Assembly (NCBI GenBank): GCA_003427395.1
Contig: BFEA01000181.1
Location: 1,730,962 to 1,788,429 of the forward strand
Length of the DNA: 57,468 bases
From: Chara braunii
Taxonomy: Eukaryota > Streptophyta > Charophyceae > Charales > Characeae
Reading direction: 5' to 3'
Numbering within the stretch: position 1 is the first letter of the stretch; the number at the start of each line of letters is the position of its first letter. This document shows, in pieces, positions 10,345 to 20,578 of this stretch. A program made the position numbers and the translations under genes. The notes under the pieces are model-generated. The model did not search any database and was not told the origin of the DNA. It saw only the letters and a list, made by a program, of their open reading frames with translations.

Positions 10345-10844
10345 TTCGTGTGGTCAGGGGAGGGTAACGATGACCTAATCAAGAAAAAAAAATAATAACC
10401 ATGGAGGGGAGGGGGAGAGAAAATAAAATAAACAATAAAATTTTGAGATAAAAATAATAAAAAATAAATAATAAAAACAAAGAAAGAAAGAAATAGGCAA
10501 AAGGTGAGAAGAGAAAGGACACTTATTTTTTTACAATTTTTGGCAGCATTTTCCTACCCCAGCGAGGTAACAAAGGTGCAAAGAGGAAGGAGAGACGAAG
10601 AGAAGCACACTAAGTTTTACAATGCCTCAAATGATAATTTTCAAAAAAATAAATAAATAAATAAGTATAGAAGGGGATGAAGAGAAACTAAGTGTTGTTT
10701 TTTTTCAAAAAATTTGGCAGCATTTCGTTACCCCCATGGGGTTGAAGTGTGCCGTCAAGAAGAAAGACCAAGTGAAATTAGAAAATTTTTGCCAGCACCT
10801 CGCTACCCCCAAGGGGTCAAAATGTGCTGAAAAGACCAAGTAAA
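10345..10844. other. A-rich flank carrying three copies of a CCCC-ATGG-GG-type motif
   Basis: No gene is present. The DNA is A/T-rich (AAATAAATAAT runs). A ~45 bp motif of the form GGCAGCATTTCGTTACCCCCATGGGG occurs at 10541-10580, 10714-10757 and 10790-10830. A fourth copy lies at 19800-19840, on the other side of A1. It is probably the 5' non-coding part of element F or an older repeat, later split by A1. Confidence 0.6.
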
Positions 10845-11816
10845 TGTGAGGATCTGTGTCCTCGGCAGGCCTAAGGGGCCCCGGTTGCAGTGGTGCCCGT
10901 CCTAAGTGAAGGCAGGCCTAACTTGTCACAAGAGGCCTTTAACTGTCAATTTCATATTTGGGGTCCAGGCAGTTGCGACGCGCCAGTTGGTTGAGAGAAA
11001 CGCAGGCCGAGCAAGAAAGACATTTCCAAGGCCTACCGGGCTTTTCGAAAGAATGCAGGCCCTGGGCGTGATTCACAGCCTCATACACTGAAAGTTGGGA
11101 CGCCCAACCGAACACGGCCCAGTAGCTGCAGCGCTCCAGAAGCTTCTGGGCCCAGGCCAGGACAGCAAGGCTGCACGAGCAGGCTAACTCTTCTTTCCAT
11201 AAAGGAAAGAGCTCTCCCCAGGCAGCCTCATTCGGTCACTTGCTGGCTGGCAGCAGTGCTGCTGGAGTGATAGCTCGCGGGCTGGCTGCTGGCATTGGAG
11301 CAAGAGGCTGCGCACGTGCGGTCGTGTGTTGAAGCAGGGCGCTGCTGAGGGCAGCGCCATAGCCAGCCTTCATAGCGGGCTGGGCTTGGATGTAGAGTGA
11401 GGCGCAAGGGTGGTCTTCGGGTGTAAGAGAGGACATGCGTGGGTGTAAAGTCAGGGAATGATGATGATGTGATGTGAGGGCACATACCTTGTATTGGCGA
11501 TGGTCTGCATTTGGGCGACATCTTCAAGTACTTCGGGTTGCCGCTGATGTCAACAGTTGCATTGTCTATTAGTAGGCTGATCGTAGCTGTGTAGGAGTAG
11601 GCTGGGCGCTGAGCGCCAAGTAGGAGTGTGAAGGGACTGGACTCTTGTGTTGTGGCGGAGAGAGGAACTCTCCTTGACATTGTTTTCGGTACTACGGACC
11701 TCCATCGGTGTATTATTGGTGCAATGCTGCTCTCTGGACACAGTGTGACTATCTNGCTTTCAATGTGATGATGTAATCTGGAATTTGTCATCTCGCTGTT
11801 GCTTATTTTNCTTGCA
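10845..11816 (+). repeat. A1 5' LTR (972 bp)
   Basis: It begins TGTGAGGATCTGTGTCCTCG and ends CTTGCA, matching the 3' LTR along its length. It contains CCTAAGTGAAGG near the start, a GGCGCTGAGCGCC palindrome (11605-11617) and a GATGATGATG microsatellite near 11459. Several N bases lie in its final part and just after it. LTRs carry the promoter and polyadenylation signals of the element. Confidence 0.92.
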
Positions 11817-11819
11817 ATT

Positions 11820-11831
11820 TGGTATCGGAGC
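11820..11831 (+). promoter_or_regulatory. A1 primer-binding site (initiator Met tRNA type)
   Basis: TGGTATCGGAGC lies three bases after the 5' LTR. It differs at one position from TGGTATCAGAGC, the complement of the plant initiator-Met tRNA 3' end used by many Ty3/gypsy elements to prime minus-strand DNA synthesis. Confidence 0.88.
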
Positions 11832-12684
11832 TGGTTCATATTGNGCTNNATTGGTTCTTCGCAATAGCTGTTNGGTGCTTCGCATGAGGTGTGGGGCAGT
11901 GATAAGGCTTGGGCGTTGAACGAAGGGCGGCCCAGGGTCGTGTGGGCGCGCCAGGAAGCTATGTGGTGACATAAGGGATGTATCTTGGATGATGAGAGCT
12001 CACTGATGTGGCATATTAAGCCGAGGTGGAACCGCATTCTGTTGTTGGTTGTGCCAGGGCAAAGACCGGTCATCATAATTGCACATCAGGTTGCCGGTGA
12101 GAAAATTTGTGGTTGGCGGCAGCATTATGAGGTACGTTGCTCTCTTCCTTATCTACCCTCTTCATTGCTTCTTACCGTGAGGAAGTGAGTTTTGTCTTAT
12201 CTACCTTCTCGATGTGAGGTGTCGCGAGCGCTCAACCTTGAGAGTCGACATTCTTCCTGGGCAGCAAGCTGGTGGGAGACGGGCGAAGCCTCTGAAGGGC
12301 CCTCGACGAAGCACTCGGGTCACGGTCACCATGCCAACCCGCTGGGACTAGTACACGCATGCTTTGCCGCAAGTCCTTGGTGCTGCTGCTTGCGCAATAG
12401 AGGTCATGCATGCCAACCCTTTGACAGACGCTTACCAGACCGTCTTTAAATATTTCTGGCGGGGACTCGGTGTTGACTCTGGCTGTGATCGTCGTCCTGT
12501 CTGCGACGTTAAATAATTATTGAGGAGTTACGTGGGATCTCCTTAAATGCCTCCTGATCAGCCAGATCAAACCGGGTGTAAGGCTCGTTGCATGCGAGGG
12601 TAAATAGTGTGCAAGGGCTGGCAGGTTCGGCGTTGACTTGGGGCACAGGGGTGGGCCGGATTGCACACCTTCAGACACGCTGCT
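11832..12684 (+). other. A1 untranslated leader
   Basis: This stretch matches, in the same sense, the leader of element E (minus strand, about 23640 to 22800). It includes CAAAGACCGGTCATCATAA, a TTTAAATATTTCTGG(C/T)GGGGACT segment and GGGGCACAGGGGTGGGCCGGATTGC. No credible open frame exists. It may contain packaging signals. Confidence 0.75.
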
Positions 12685-12990
12685 ACAGTCGTCCACTAAC
12701 GACTCCTCCTCACTTGTGCTTGCATCACTCATGAGCTACAGTGTGTGTGATCTAAACTAGAATCCACACTGAATCCTACCTTAGCCTGACACACAACCGA
12801 GTATAATACACAACTGTTTTCGGTCGGCCTGAACAGAAACAGTTAGGTGATGTAGCAACAACTAATGTCAGATCCTACAGGAAATATCATATCTATTTTT
12901 AGATTACCCTAGAACAGATTGCAATGCAGCAAAGAACTAATCTGTCTGTAGTTGTTCGTCAGTTGTTAGTCAAGTCTGTAGTTAACAACT
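12685..12990 (-). other. Inverted segment inside A1 leader/gag start
   Basis: This ~305 bp matches element E (plus coordinates 22420-22700) in the same plus orientation, although A1 and E lie on opposite strands. Relative to the rest of A1 it is therefore inverted. It includes the family Gag start on the minus strand (MSDASTSEEE, ATG near 12730) and adjacent 5' untranslated DNA. The flanking A1 sequence on both sides is in normal orientation. A ~165 bp leader part seen in E is absent. The inversion separates the original Gag start from the rest of gag. Confidence 0.8.
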
Positions 12991-12992
12991 AG

Positions 12993-14870
12993 ATGGAGTT
13001 ACGTCCAGGAGACGAGAGGAGATTGCGGAGAGAGGCTAGAGAGAGAGCAGCAGCAAGGAGAGTGAGGGTGGCTGAGGATAGTGCCAGGACTAGAACTATA
13101 GCTAGCACCGGTACAACCATGGCCGCTTCATCTACCATGTCGCAAACCTCTTCACAGTCCACTTCGTCAGGAGTAAGCAAGTGGTTCTCGGTGGTCCATT
13201 AGCCAGACTGTTGGCTTGCGAGTCAGCCAGCAGACTCGACTCACGGCGGAGGATTATGAGATCCTCCAAGCAGAAGAACTTCAGGATGAGTTACAACGGC
13301 AATTGGATGAGGCACAGAGAGGAGAAGGAGAGCAATCATGAGGAAAGCTAGACTAGGTAGTAGGAGAGAGGAGCTAGGCAGACTGGAAGCATTAGATGAG
13401 TCATCGCTTGACCTTGCGATACGAGCGCTGCGTAACTCGCTTCTTTGTGTGGCGGAAGCGCAGGCTGTCCAGCAGGAAGTGTTGGCTGAACAAATGGCAG
13501 GCCAAAAGGCGATTCTTGCTGCAGTACGGACTCCTCGTCCCACGATGAGGCAGCCTCCGTATGCTATAGCTCCCCCTTCAGGTGCAGGTCCATCAATGAC
13601 GCTGCCACCGGTAGGGCCTCCGTTTTCACCTATGTTTGGCATGCCCCCTCCAGGAGGTTTAGTAGCAACTAGTGGTCCGGTTCAGAGAGTCTCATCCGTA
13701 CCATCGACAACAGTGGTTACTACAGTTCCACTGTCAAGTTCGGCCCAGGTTAGTGTGCAACAACCTGTTTTGGTGACTATGCAGCCACTACAGCAAGCCC
13801 CTGGGCCCATGCAGCCTATGCAGGGGATGCCCCAAATACCCTTGCTGAGTCCTAAGCCCTTCTCCGACGACAGGAAGAAGGACGAGGATTTGGATACCTG
13901 GGTAAGGACGGTGCCTACTTATGTGAGGCACAAGCTTACCAGGCCAGAGCAGGAAGTTGTTGTGGCTGCCTCCTTTTTAGAGGGGTCAGCAGCTCGTTGG
14001 TTGAATGGCCTAGTGCAGCAGCAGGGCTACGGTTAGAACTTCGATGCCTGGGCCCAGGCCCAGACATTGGAACAGTTTGTACAATCCGTGTACAACAGGT
14101 GGCATAACCCGCAAGGGGCTCAAAAGGCCACTGCCGTATCAACAGTCTTTGTGTCAGACGGTACAAGAATGTTAGAGAGTTGACGGACACTGTAGAACGT
14201 CTGCTCGTGGTACCTGGTGTGCGCTACGACCAGCAGGTACTCCTCACGGATTACCTTAGATGTCTGCCTTCAGAGGTAAGGACAAAGCTGGTAGATGAGG
14301 CTTATGTCGATCAGCACAACTTCGCCTCTTTCAGCAAGAAAGCCTTAGACATAGAGGCAAAGTTGGGATCCGCGCATCAGAGTCAGGGCGATGGTAGGAA
14401 GAAGAGGCTACCCCAAGACTGGAAGAAGAAAGGTCAACTAATGTTCGTCGACCACGATGGTCAGGCGACAAAAATAAACGACTTCCCAGACCTTGGGGAG
14501 GAGACAAAGCATGATGGGGCTGGTGAGACTTCGGATGGGGGAGTCGTGGCACCCATCAAGGAAAAGGCTAGGGGGACCGGGAAAAATAAGGTAGTACGGT
14601 CCACGGGTCAGGGAGACCAAGGAACACCCGCATGGGTAAAACTTGGTTTACAGTACGAGGTGTGGAGGGACTGAGTTGCTAGGGGCACGTGTATGAACTG
14701 TGGCAACTATGGCCACACGTCTCGAACGTGTCGAGGCAAGAAAGTCCTGACGAGGGTAGCCTCACCAATGGTGGTGGGACTATCTTCGAACTCTGGGGGT
14801 GCTTCTGCGAGCACTTCACACGGAAACACCTCGGGCCAATAGGAGTTTTAGCCGCTCTTACTCACTCTTA
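12993..14870 (+). pseudogene. A1 gag remnant with CCHC zinc knuckle
   Basis: Gag forms the retrotransposon particle and binds element RNA. From 12993 a basic Arg-rich region (GDERRLRREARERAAARR) is followed, after frame changes near 13200, by a Gln/Glu-rich helix. A 13338-14036 frame then carries a Pro-rich stretch and the capsid-like landmark DLDTWVRTVPTYVRHKL and FLEGSAARWLNGL. TAG at 14034 replaces a Gln codon. The 14180-14674 frame continues the capsid C-terminal part (YDQQVLLTDYLRCLPSEVR). TGA at 14672-14674 replaces a Trp codon kept in C. The original N-terminus is lost to the inverted segment upstream. Confidence 0.85.
14690..14731 (+). other. A1 Gag zinc knuckle (CCHC)
   Basis: The translated motif CMNCGNYGHTSRTC has the C-X2-C-X4-H-X4-C spacing of a retroviral nucleocapsid zinc knuckle, which binds RNA. 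It is in frame with the 14180-14674 segment, separated only by the TGA. Elements C and D carry CIRCGQYGHNQFKC at the same place. Confidence 0.92.
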
Positions 14871-14871
14871 A

Positions 14872-15420
14872 GTGGTAATGTTGCCTTCCCCACTTCTGGC
14901 GTTGGTCAAGGCTAGTGACCCACGCATCGCCCCGCAGACACATTCAGACCCACCGACGCTCTGTTCGAGAGACGTGTTTGAGGCCCTAGAAGAGTTAAAG
15001 ACTGAGTGGTTAGGGAAGGACCCCAGGGACTCTTGGGCGATGATTAGTAAAGGTCCAAAGGGTGAACATTTCGTGGTAGAGGTTGATATAGGTGGCCGCA
15101 AAGTTGGCGCCTTCGCGGACATAGGCTATACACGGAACTTCATCAGTCGTGCTTGTGTGGATAGACTGCCCTTAGGGGACCAAGTGCAACGGCTTAGCTG
15201 AATTGTAGCTTTTACGCTGGCCAACAAGCACCAAATGTTGGTAAAAGACTATGTCAAGGACGTAGTTTGCACCTTCTCCTATGGAGGAGGGGAAGTGAGC
15301 CATAAGATCTCCTTCCTGGTTAGCGACGAACTGCCCTTTGATATGCTCTTAGGTGTGTACTACCTCAAGGTCGCGCAACCTCAGTTTGACTGGGATAGAA
15401 AGGTGTTGATCCACAAATTG
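14872..15420 (+). pseudogene. A1 aspartic protease remnant
   Basis: The protease follows the zinc knuckle. The first half has FADIGYTRNFISRACVDRL. The position of the D-T/S-G triad reads D-I-G at 15118-15126, so the hydroxyl residue is lost. A TGA at 15199-15201 breaks the frame. The second half has ISFLVSDELPFDMLLGVYYL, containing the conserved LLG region. The sister elements C and D have D-T-C at the same triad. The enzyme would normally process Gag-Pol. The break and altered triad mark this copy as inactive. Confidence 0.82.
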
Positions 15421-16250
15421 CCCCATGGTAGAACTGCTAGATTGCAAAAGTACAAAGCTAGCAGTCTGATAGAAAACTACTGGTGCATGTATGCATCATC
15501 TTTCTATAACTACTATAAGCAGAATCGCGAGAAGGGCATGTACTTAGTATTTATCTCTGAGAAAGGGGAGGCCGTAAAAACACCCCCAGAGATAGAATCA
15601 GTCGTCGCTCAATATTCAGACCTTTTTGAGGAACCCACAATCGTGGTAGAAAGGGAGGTTGTCCATGAAATAGAGGTTGTCCCAGGTATCGAAGAAGAGA
15701 GGTACCTTGAGGATGTGCATTGACTATAGGGGCCTCAATGCCATCACTGTCGCGGAGCCCCTACCCCGCATCGACGACCTCTTGGATAGAGTGCAAGGAT
15801 GCCGGTACTTCACCAAGATAGATCTAAAGTCCGGATACCATCAAATTGCCATTAGGCCAGAGGATCAGCACAAAACCGCATTTCAGACCAGGTACGGTCT
15901 GTACGAGTTTGTGGTGATGCCCTTTGGACTATGTAATGCACCTGGTACGTTCTCGCACGCGATGAAGTAGACAAGTTTATCGTCGTGTACCTCGACGATA
16001 TTCTCATCTTTAGTAGGACTGTAGAGGAGCATGCTGAGCACTTGAAAACAATGCTAGGCCTCCTAAGACAGCACCGGTACAAGGTTAACTTGGAGAAATG
16101 CTAGTTTGGTCGCACCAAGATCTTGTACTTGGGTCATGAAATCTCAGCAGATGGACTTGAGGCCGGACGACGCCAAGGTGGCCAACATACGTGACTGGCC
16201 TAGACCTCAGACTGTTACTGAGGTCAGATCGTTTTTGGGGATGACGGGCT
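15421..16250 (+). pseudogene. A1 reverse transcriptase remnant
   Basis: The RT copies element RNA to DNA. A pre-RT linker ([19 protein letters not shown]) leads to [10 protein letters not shown]. Compared with D, about 58 codons of the fingers are then missing before [14 protein letters not shown]. Motif A ([15 protein letters not shown]), motif B ([12 protein letters not shown]) and YLDD (15988-15999) are present, but a deletion after SHAMK and a frame change separate B from YLDD. A TAG replaces a codon in LEKC(stop)FGRTKILYLGHEI near 16102. Connection-region sequence (DWPRPQTVTEVRSFLGMTGY) continues in another frame. Confidence 0.88.
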
Positions 16251-16800
16251 ACCATCGTCCGTTTGTGAAGAACTATAGTACTATAGCTTCCCCATTAACG
16301 GATCTAACTCGACTGGACACCCCTTGGGAGTGGACTGAAGAGTGTGAGGCGGCCTTCAGGAACCTGAAGTATGCTCTGACACACTATGAGGTTGTTAAAC
16401 TTCATGATCCTGATAAGCCATTTGTCGTGACTACATACGCCAGCCAATATGGCATTGGCGCAGTCCTTGCGCAAAAGGAGGGGCCCAAGTTGAGACCTAT
16501 CGAGTATATGAGCAAAAAAATGCCATCTCAAAAACTAGCTAAGTCCACTTATGAGCATGAGCTCTATGCTCTGTATAGAGCGCTGGTTCATTGAAGACAT
16601 TATCTCCTAGGGAGATTCTTCTATGTGAGATCTGACCATGAAACCTTGTGCTCGATCAAGACACAACCCGTCCTCTCTGATGCACTCAAGAGATGGATAC
16701 AAGTGATAGACATGTATGACTATCAACTTGATCCAATCAAGGAAGAGTACAACAAAGTGGCTTATGCGTTATCTCGTCGGGCAAATTATCTGGGGGCGTT
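16251..16800 (+). pseudogene. A1 RNase H remnant with Asp-to-Tyr active site change
   Basis: RNase H removes the RNA template strand. The landmark VTTYASQYGIGAVLAQKEG has Tyr (TAC, 16436-16438) where D (plus) and C (minus) have Asp (VTTDASQYGIG), so the first catalytic residue is lost. The next landmark EYMSKKMPSQKLAKSTYEHELYAL is intact. TGA near 16592-16594 replaces the Trp codon in the HWRHYLLGRF motif. A further frame carries RSDHETL and EEYNKVAYALSRR, in which the usual Asp of VADALSR is Tyr. Confidence 0.85.
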
Positions 16801-17790
16801 AGTTACAAAATTTGGCATATCTAGCGATCTAACTCGATCATGGTGGACCCCTATCAGCAAGATCCAGTTATGTCTGAGATCATCCGTAGATTCCAAGCAA
16901 AGGACAAAAAGACTTTGGACGAATTCACGATGGTAGACGGCTTGCTGTTTCTTGAGAAGGTAGGGAATAAAAGGTTGTGTGTTCCCAGTAGTGAGTCGTT
17001 GCGTAGTTTATTTTTAGGAGAATGCCATGATGCAACTGGTCATTTTAGATACAAGAAGACATCAGCGAACTTCGTACAGAGATTACGGTGGCCCTCTATG
17101 ATGCTAGATGCAAAACGCTATGTTGAAACCTGCCAGGTTTGCCAAAGGGACAAACCAAGGACTCAGGCTCCGCTTGGGCTGATCAAGCCCTTGCCGATCC
17201 CTGAAGGACCAGGTCAGAGTGTGTCTATGGATTTTATGGATACCCTTGTGACCAGAAGGTCTGGAAAGAGACACATCTTTGTTATAGTGGATCGTTTTTC
17301 TAAGTATGTCAAACTGATCGCTATGCCTGAAAGTGCTAAAACTGACTATGTCATCAAATTGTTTATGGATAATTGGGTACGAGATTTCGGCTTGCCTACA
17401 TCCATCGTTAGTGATAGGGATGTGAGATTCACAAGTGAACTGTGGCAATCGACTGCTGAACAGATGGGCACAAAACTCCAAATGACCTCAGGGACTCACC
17501 CTGAGTCAAATGGCCAGGCAGAACAGATGAACCGAGTAGTACAGCACCTGCTTCGGCATTATATTAAGCCAAGTCAGGATGACTGGGATGAGAAGTTACC
17601 TCTCGTCGCCAGCCTGTACAACAATGCTGTGCATAGTACTACCGGTATGAAGTTACATCTTGGTTGGAAGCCCTGAACTGAACTTGACTTGCTGCTACCA
17701 GAAAGACAACCCACTGCAGCACCTGGCAGCATAGACTTTGCTGTCAAATATGAATAGATGCTGCAGCAGGCCGTTGAAAATATTAGGAAG
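16801..17790 (+). CDS. A1 integrase core (catalytic residues intact)
   Basis: A continuous frame at 16840-17676 encodes integrase, which inserts element DNA into chromosomes. It has the zinc-binding H-X4-H...C-X2-C region (HDATGH and CQVC). The D,D-35-E catalytic set is present: Asp in VSMDFMDT (17230-17232), Asp in VSDRDVRF (17413-17415) and Glu in SNGQAE (17521-17523). The frame ends at a premature TGA after LHLGWKP. The downstream C-terminal domain continues in pieces and is interrupted by the DNA element at 17803-18231. As part of a dead Gag-Pol frame it is unlikely to be expressed. Confidence 0.88.
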
Positions 17791-17802
17791 TCGCAGGATG
17801 CT

Positions 17803-18231
17803 CACATGTGGTTAACGGGGACCCCCCAGTTTCAGCTCCTGAGTAACAGGTCCAAAACTGAAATTAGGCTTTGGGGGTGAAATTTTATGTTTCTTTGTTT
17901 TTTCTTTTTTGCCTGTTTTTGTCTTACTTCAAGGTTGTTGTGTACCAAATTTGGTCTCATTTGGAGCATTGGAATTTCCTCTGATAAGACCATTTCCAAA
18001 AACGCTGAAAATTCTGAAAATTTGTTGAATCAAAAATGTCATTCAAGTGCCTTTTTGCTTTACTGTTTCACCCTGTTTTTATTTTATTTTTTCGTTTTTT
18101 TTCTAATGGTTTGTTAATATGGTGTGCACTCTATGGAATGATGCAATGTTTGGTTAAAAAGGGCTTCTGTTTTTTTTTAATAAATTGCATTAAAAAAACG
18201 CTGAAATTTTAGGTCTCCGTTAACCGTCTCT
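17803..18231. mobile_element. Non-autonomous TIR element, MULE-like, 429 bp
   Basis: The 9-bp CAGGATGCT at 17794-17802 is repeated at 18232-18240, flanking this segment as a target duplication. The ends are inverted repeats: CACATGTGGTTAACGGGGAC at the left and, read from the right, AGAGACGGTTAACGGAGACC. An inner inverted pair (CCCCCAGTTTCAG and CTGAAATTAGGCTTTGGGGG) lies at 17822-17877. There is no transposase, and the centre is T-rich. It is absent from the integrase region of C and D. A 9-bp duplication fits Mutator-like elements; hAT (8 bp) is a second possibility. Confidence 0.82.
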
Positions 18232-18731
18232 CAGGATGCTATGATCGCATCGGAGAATAAACATAGACGACCCTCCAACTTTCTGGGTACAGTCATCTGA
18301 ACTAGGTCAGGAGATGGGGACATCACGAAAACTGATGCCACAATACTTGGCTCCCCGAGAGATCTTAGACATTCTAGGCAATCAACCGGATGGGCCTTCA
18401 TATGTGATTCGTATTCCTGCACACTTACACACTTGCCTCCAAGTCGGCACCTTTCGCTGCCACTGATCCTTCAAGACGATCAATGCTGCCCCCAACCATG
18501 GATGGTGAGGTGGACGTTGACCAGACTGTGGAGCATCGAGTGATGCCTGTTTCTCGACCATCAGGCAGAGGCCGCCCTCCTAAACCGAGAATGCAATATC
18601 ATGTGAGATTCAGACATCATGTGAATCCCAAGGAAGATCTCTGGTTCACACGAGAAGAACTCCTGAGAACAGCTCCGCAAGTGATCGCGGGCTATGAAAG
18701 AGAACTAAAAGGGAAAATGCCTGCAGAATAA
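18232..18731 (+). pseudogene. A1 integrase C-terminus and chromodomain
   Basis: After the inserted element the sequence resumes with IASENKHRRPS, matching the C-terminal integrase region of D and C. A frame from 18483 to 18731 has VMPVSRPSGRGRPPKPR and then YHVRFRHHVNPKEDLWFTREELLRTAPQVI. The latter resembles a chromodomain: a beta-strand pair, an acidic turn, an aromatic W and a C-terminal helix. Chromodomains at the integrase end define chromoviruses and direct insertion to heterochromatin. The part before 18483 is frameshifted. Confidence 0.8.
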
Positions 18732-18757
18732 GAGACTTCTCAGAGGACTAACGAAGT

Positions 18758-18771
18758 AAAGGAGGAGGGAA
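18758..18771 (+). promoter_or_regulatory. A1 polypurine tract
   Basis: AAAGGAGGAGGGAA immediately precedes the TG that opens the 3' LTR. The same tract occurs in D (31692-31704) and C (46316-46325, minus). It is the plus-strand DNA primer site. Confidence 0.9.
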
Positions 18772-19776
18772 TGCGAGGATTTGTGTCCTCGGCAGGCCTA
18801 AGGGGCCCCGGTTGCAGTGGTGCCCGCCCTAAGTGAAGGCGGGCCTAACTTGTCACAAGAGGCCTTTGACTGTCAATTTCATATTTGGGGTCTAGGCAGT
18901 TGCGGCGCGCTAGTTGGTTGAGAGAAACGCAGGCCGAGCAACAAAGACATTTCCAGGGCCTACCGGGCTTTTCGAAAGAATGCAGACCCTGGGCGTGATT
19001 CGCAGCCTCATATACTGACAGTTGGGAGGCCCAACCGAACAAGACTCAGTAGCTGCAGCGCAAAGGCAACATCCTCGAGCCTTCTGGAAGCTTCGGGGAC
19101 CAGGCCAGGATAGCCAGGCTGCACGAGCAGGCCAACTCTTTCCATAAAGGAAAGAGCTCTCCCCAGGCAGCCTTATTCGGTCACTTGCTGGTTGGCGGCA
19201 GCGCTGCTGGAGCGATAGCTCGCGGGCTGGCTACTGGGATTGGAGCAAGAGGCTGCACACGTGCGGTCGTGTGTTGAAGCAGGGCGCTGCTGAGGGCAGC
19301 GCCATAGCCAGCCTTCATAGCGGGCTGGGCTTGGATGTACAGTGAGGCGCAGGGGTGGTCTTCGGGTGTAAGAGAGGACATGCGTGGGTGTAAAGTCAGG
19401 GAAGGGCGAAGGATGATGATGATGACGATGATGTGAGGGCACATACCGTGTATTGGCGATGGTCTGCATTTGGGCGACATCTTAAAGTACTTCGGGTTGC
19501 CGCTGATGTCAACAGTTGCTTTGTCTATTAGTAGGCTGATCGTAGTTGTATAGGAGTAGGCTGGGCGCTGAGCGCCAAGTAGGAGTGTGAAGGGACTGGA
19601 CTCTTGTGTTGTGGCGGAGAGAGAAGCTCTCCTTGACATTGGTTTTCAGTACTACGAACCTCCATTGGTATATTATTGGTGCAACGCTGCTCTCTGGGCA
19701 CAGTGTGACTATCTGGCTTTCAATGTGATGATGTAATCTGGAATTTGTCATCTCGCTGTTGCTTATTTTCCTTGCA
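18772..19776 (+). repeat. A1 3' LTR (1005 bp)
   Basis: It begins TGCGAGGATTTGTGTCCTCG and ends CCTTGCA. It matches the 5' LTR with scattered substitutions and small indels, including a longer GATGATGATGATGACGATG run near 19411. The GGCGCTGAGCGCC palindrome is at 19564-19576. Confidence 0.93.
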
Positions 19777-20578
19777 TAAAAAAAAGAACAGAAAATTTCG
19801 ACCACATTTAGTTACCCCCATGGGGTCAAAATGTGTGCCGAAAGCAAGAATGACTAATCTCCTAATCAGATTTGAGGGTGCCGCAAAGAAATTCGAATTA
19901 AAAAAAAAATAAAAAAATAAAGAAATAAATCAGAAAATGAGAAAAGAAGGTGGGGAATAAGATAATTCAAAATTTTGGAAAGAGGAAATATAAATCAAAA
20001 GAAAGATTAAAAAAAAGAAAAACAGAAAATTTTCAAAGTTGGTGGGGAGGGGGGATGAAAAAGTAAAAGAAAAGAGAGAAATAAGTGAGAAAGAGAAAAA
20101 GAGTGAAGGGGGAGATAGGGGAAATGATGGGGTTGTAGTTAGAGGGGAGAGGGAGGGAGAGGAGGGTGGTAGAATGGGAGAGAAGGATACAAAAAAGGAG
20201 GAGAGGAGTAGATGAGATTAGTAGAAGATGGTGAGTGGGGAGGAGAGGAGAGAAAAAGGTTGTGGAAGATGAGGGAGGTAGGAGGAGAGAGTATTGGTAG
20301 GGTTAGAAATGATGATTAATGGGGGGGGAAGAGAGAAAAGAGGTTGGGCGAGAGTGGGTTAGTGGTACGATGGTGATATCAAGTTCTTGCGTGACCAAGA
20401 GCAGAGCACTACCAAGATCCCCAGGATCTTCGCCTTCAAGTTGTTGCTGGCCTGATGCCACTGCAATAAAAAAAATTGGGGTGGGCTAAGATCTTGATCA
20501 GCCACCCAGATGTCACTGTAGTGCAGCCCCCTAGCCAGGGGGGTCTTCAAGATCCACAACAAGCTGCCACGTGGCACT
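19777..20578. other. A-rich flank resuming after A1
   Basis: This is the continuation of the 10345-10844 region. It carries the fourth copy of the CCCCATGGGG motif (19800-19840), then long A/G-rich runs (19890-20340). On the minus strand it reads as a C/T-rich leader-like sequence. No gene is supported. The final 100 bases (CCCCCTAGCCAGGGGGG hairpin near 20528) abut the gap. Confidence 0.6.

Larger units (their letters stand above)
5585..10345 (-). mobile_element. Element F: decayed Ty3/gypsy retrotransposon, truncated in RNase H
   Basis: On the minus strand the order is gag (about 10078 to 7785), protease (7772-7077), a linker, RT (6716-5931) and RNase H (5930-5590), which is Ty3/gypsy pol order. 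Integrase and 3' LTR are missing: homology stops near 5585. Its Gag and protease are unlike those of A1, C, D and E, so this is a separate lineage. Every coding module carries stops, shifts or deletions, so it is not autonomous. Its 5' end probably lies in the A-rich DNA that A1 later split. Confidence 0.85.
10845..19776 (+). mobile_element. Element A1: full-length but defective Ty3/gypsy chromovirus
   Basis: Paired LTRs (10845-11816 and 18772-19776) bound a primer site, leader, gag, protease, RT, RNase H, integrase, chromodomain and polypurine tract. The flanking TAAA at 10841-10844 and 19777-19780 is a 4-bp target duplication. The flanks on both sides are the same A-rich, CCCCATGGGG-containing DNA, confirming insertion into a pre-existing repeat. 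Lesions include nonsense codons in gag and RNase H, a deletion before RT, an RNase H active-site change, an inverted leader segment and an inserted DNA element. LTR divergence is moderate, so it is not a recent insertion. Confidence 0.93.

Noticed and set aside
10266-10345. Telomere-like GGGGGGTTAGG and CCCTAAACC motifs
   Set aside because: There are only a few degenerate units without a regular 7-bp period, so it is not an interstitial telomere.
11228-12076. 282-codon minus frame across the A1 5' LTR
   Set aside because: It is antisense to an LTR, contains N-derived unknown residues, and its counterpart in the 3' LTR is broken into several frames.
20350-20480. Possible primer site for element F (TGGCATCAGGCC on the minus strand)
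   Set aside because: It has too many differences from the tRNA complement, and no LTR end can be identified next to it.
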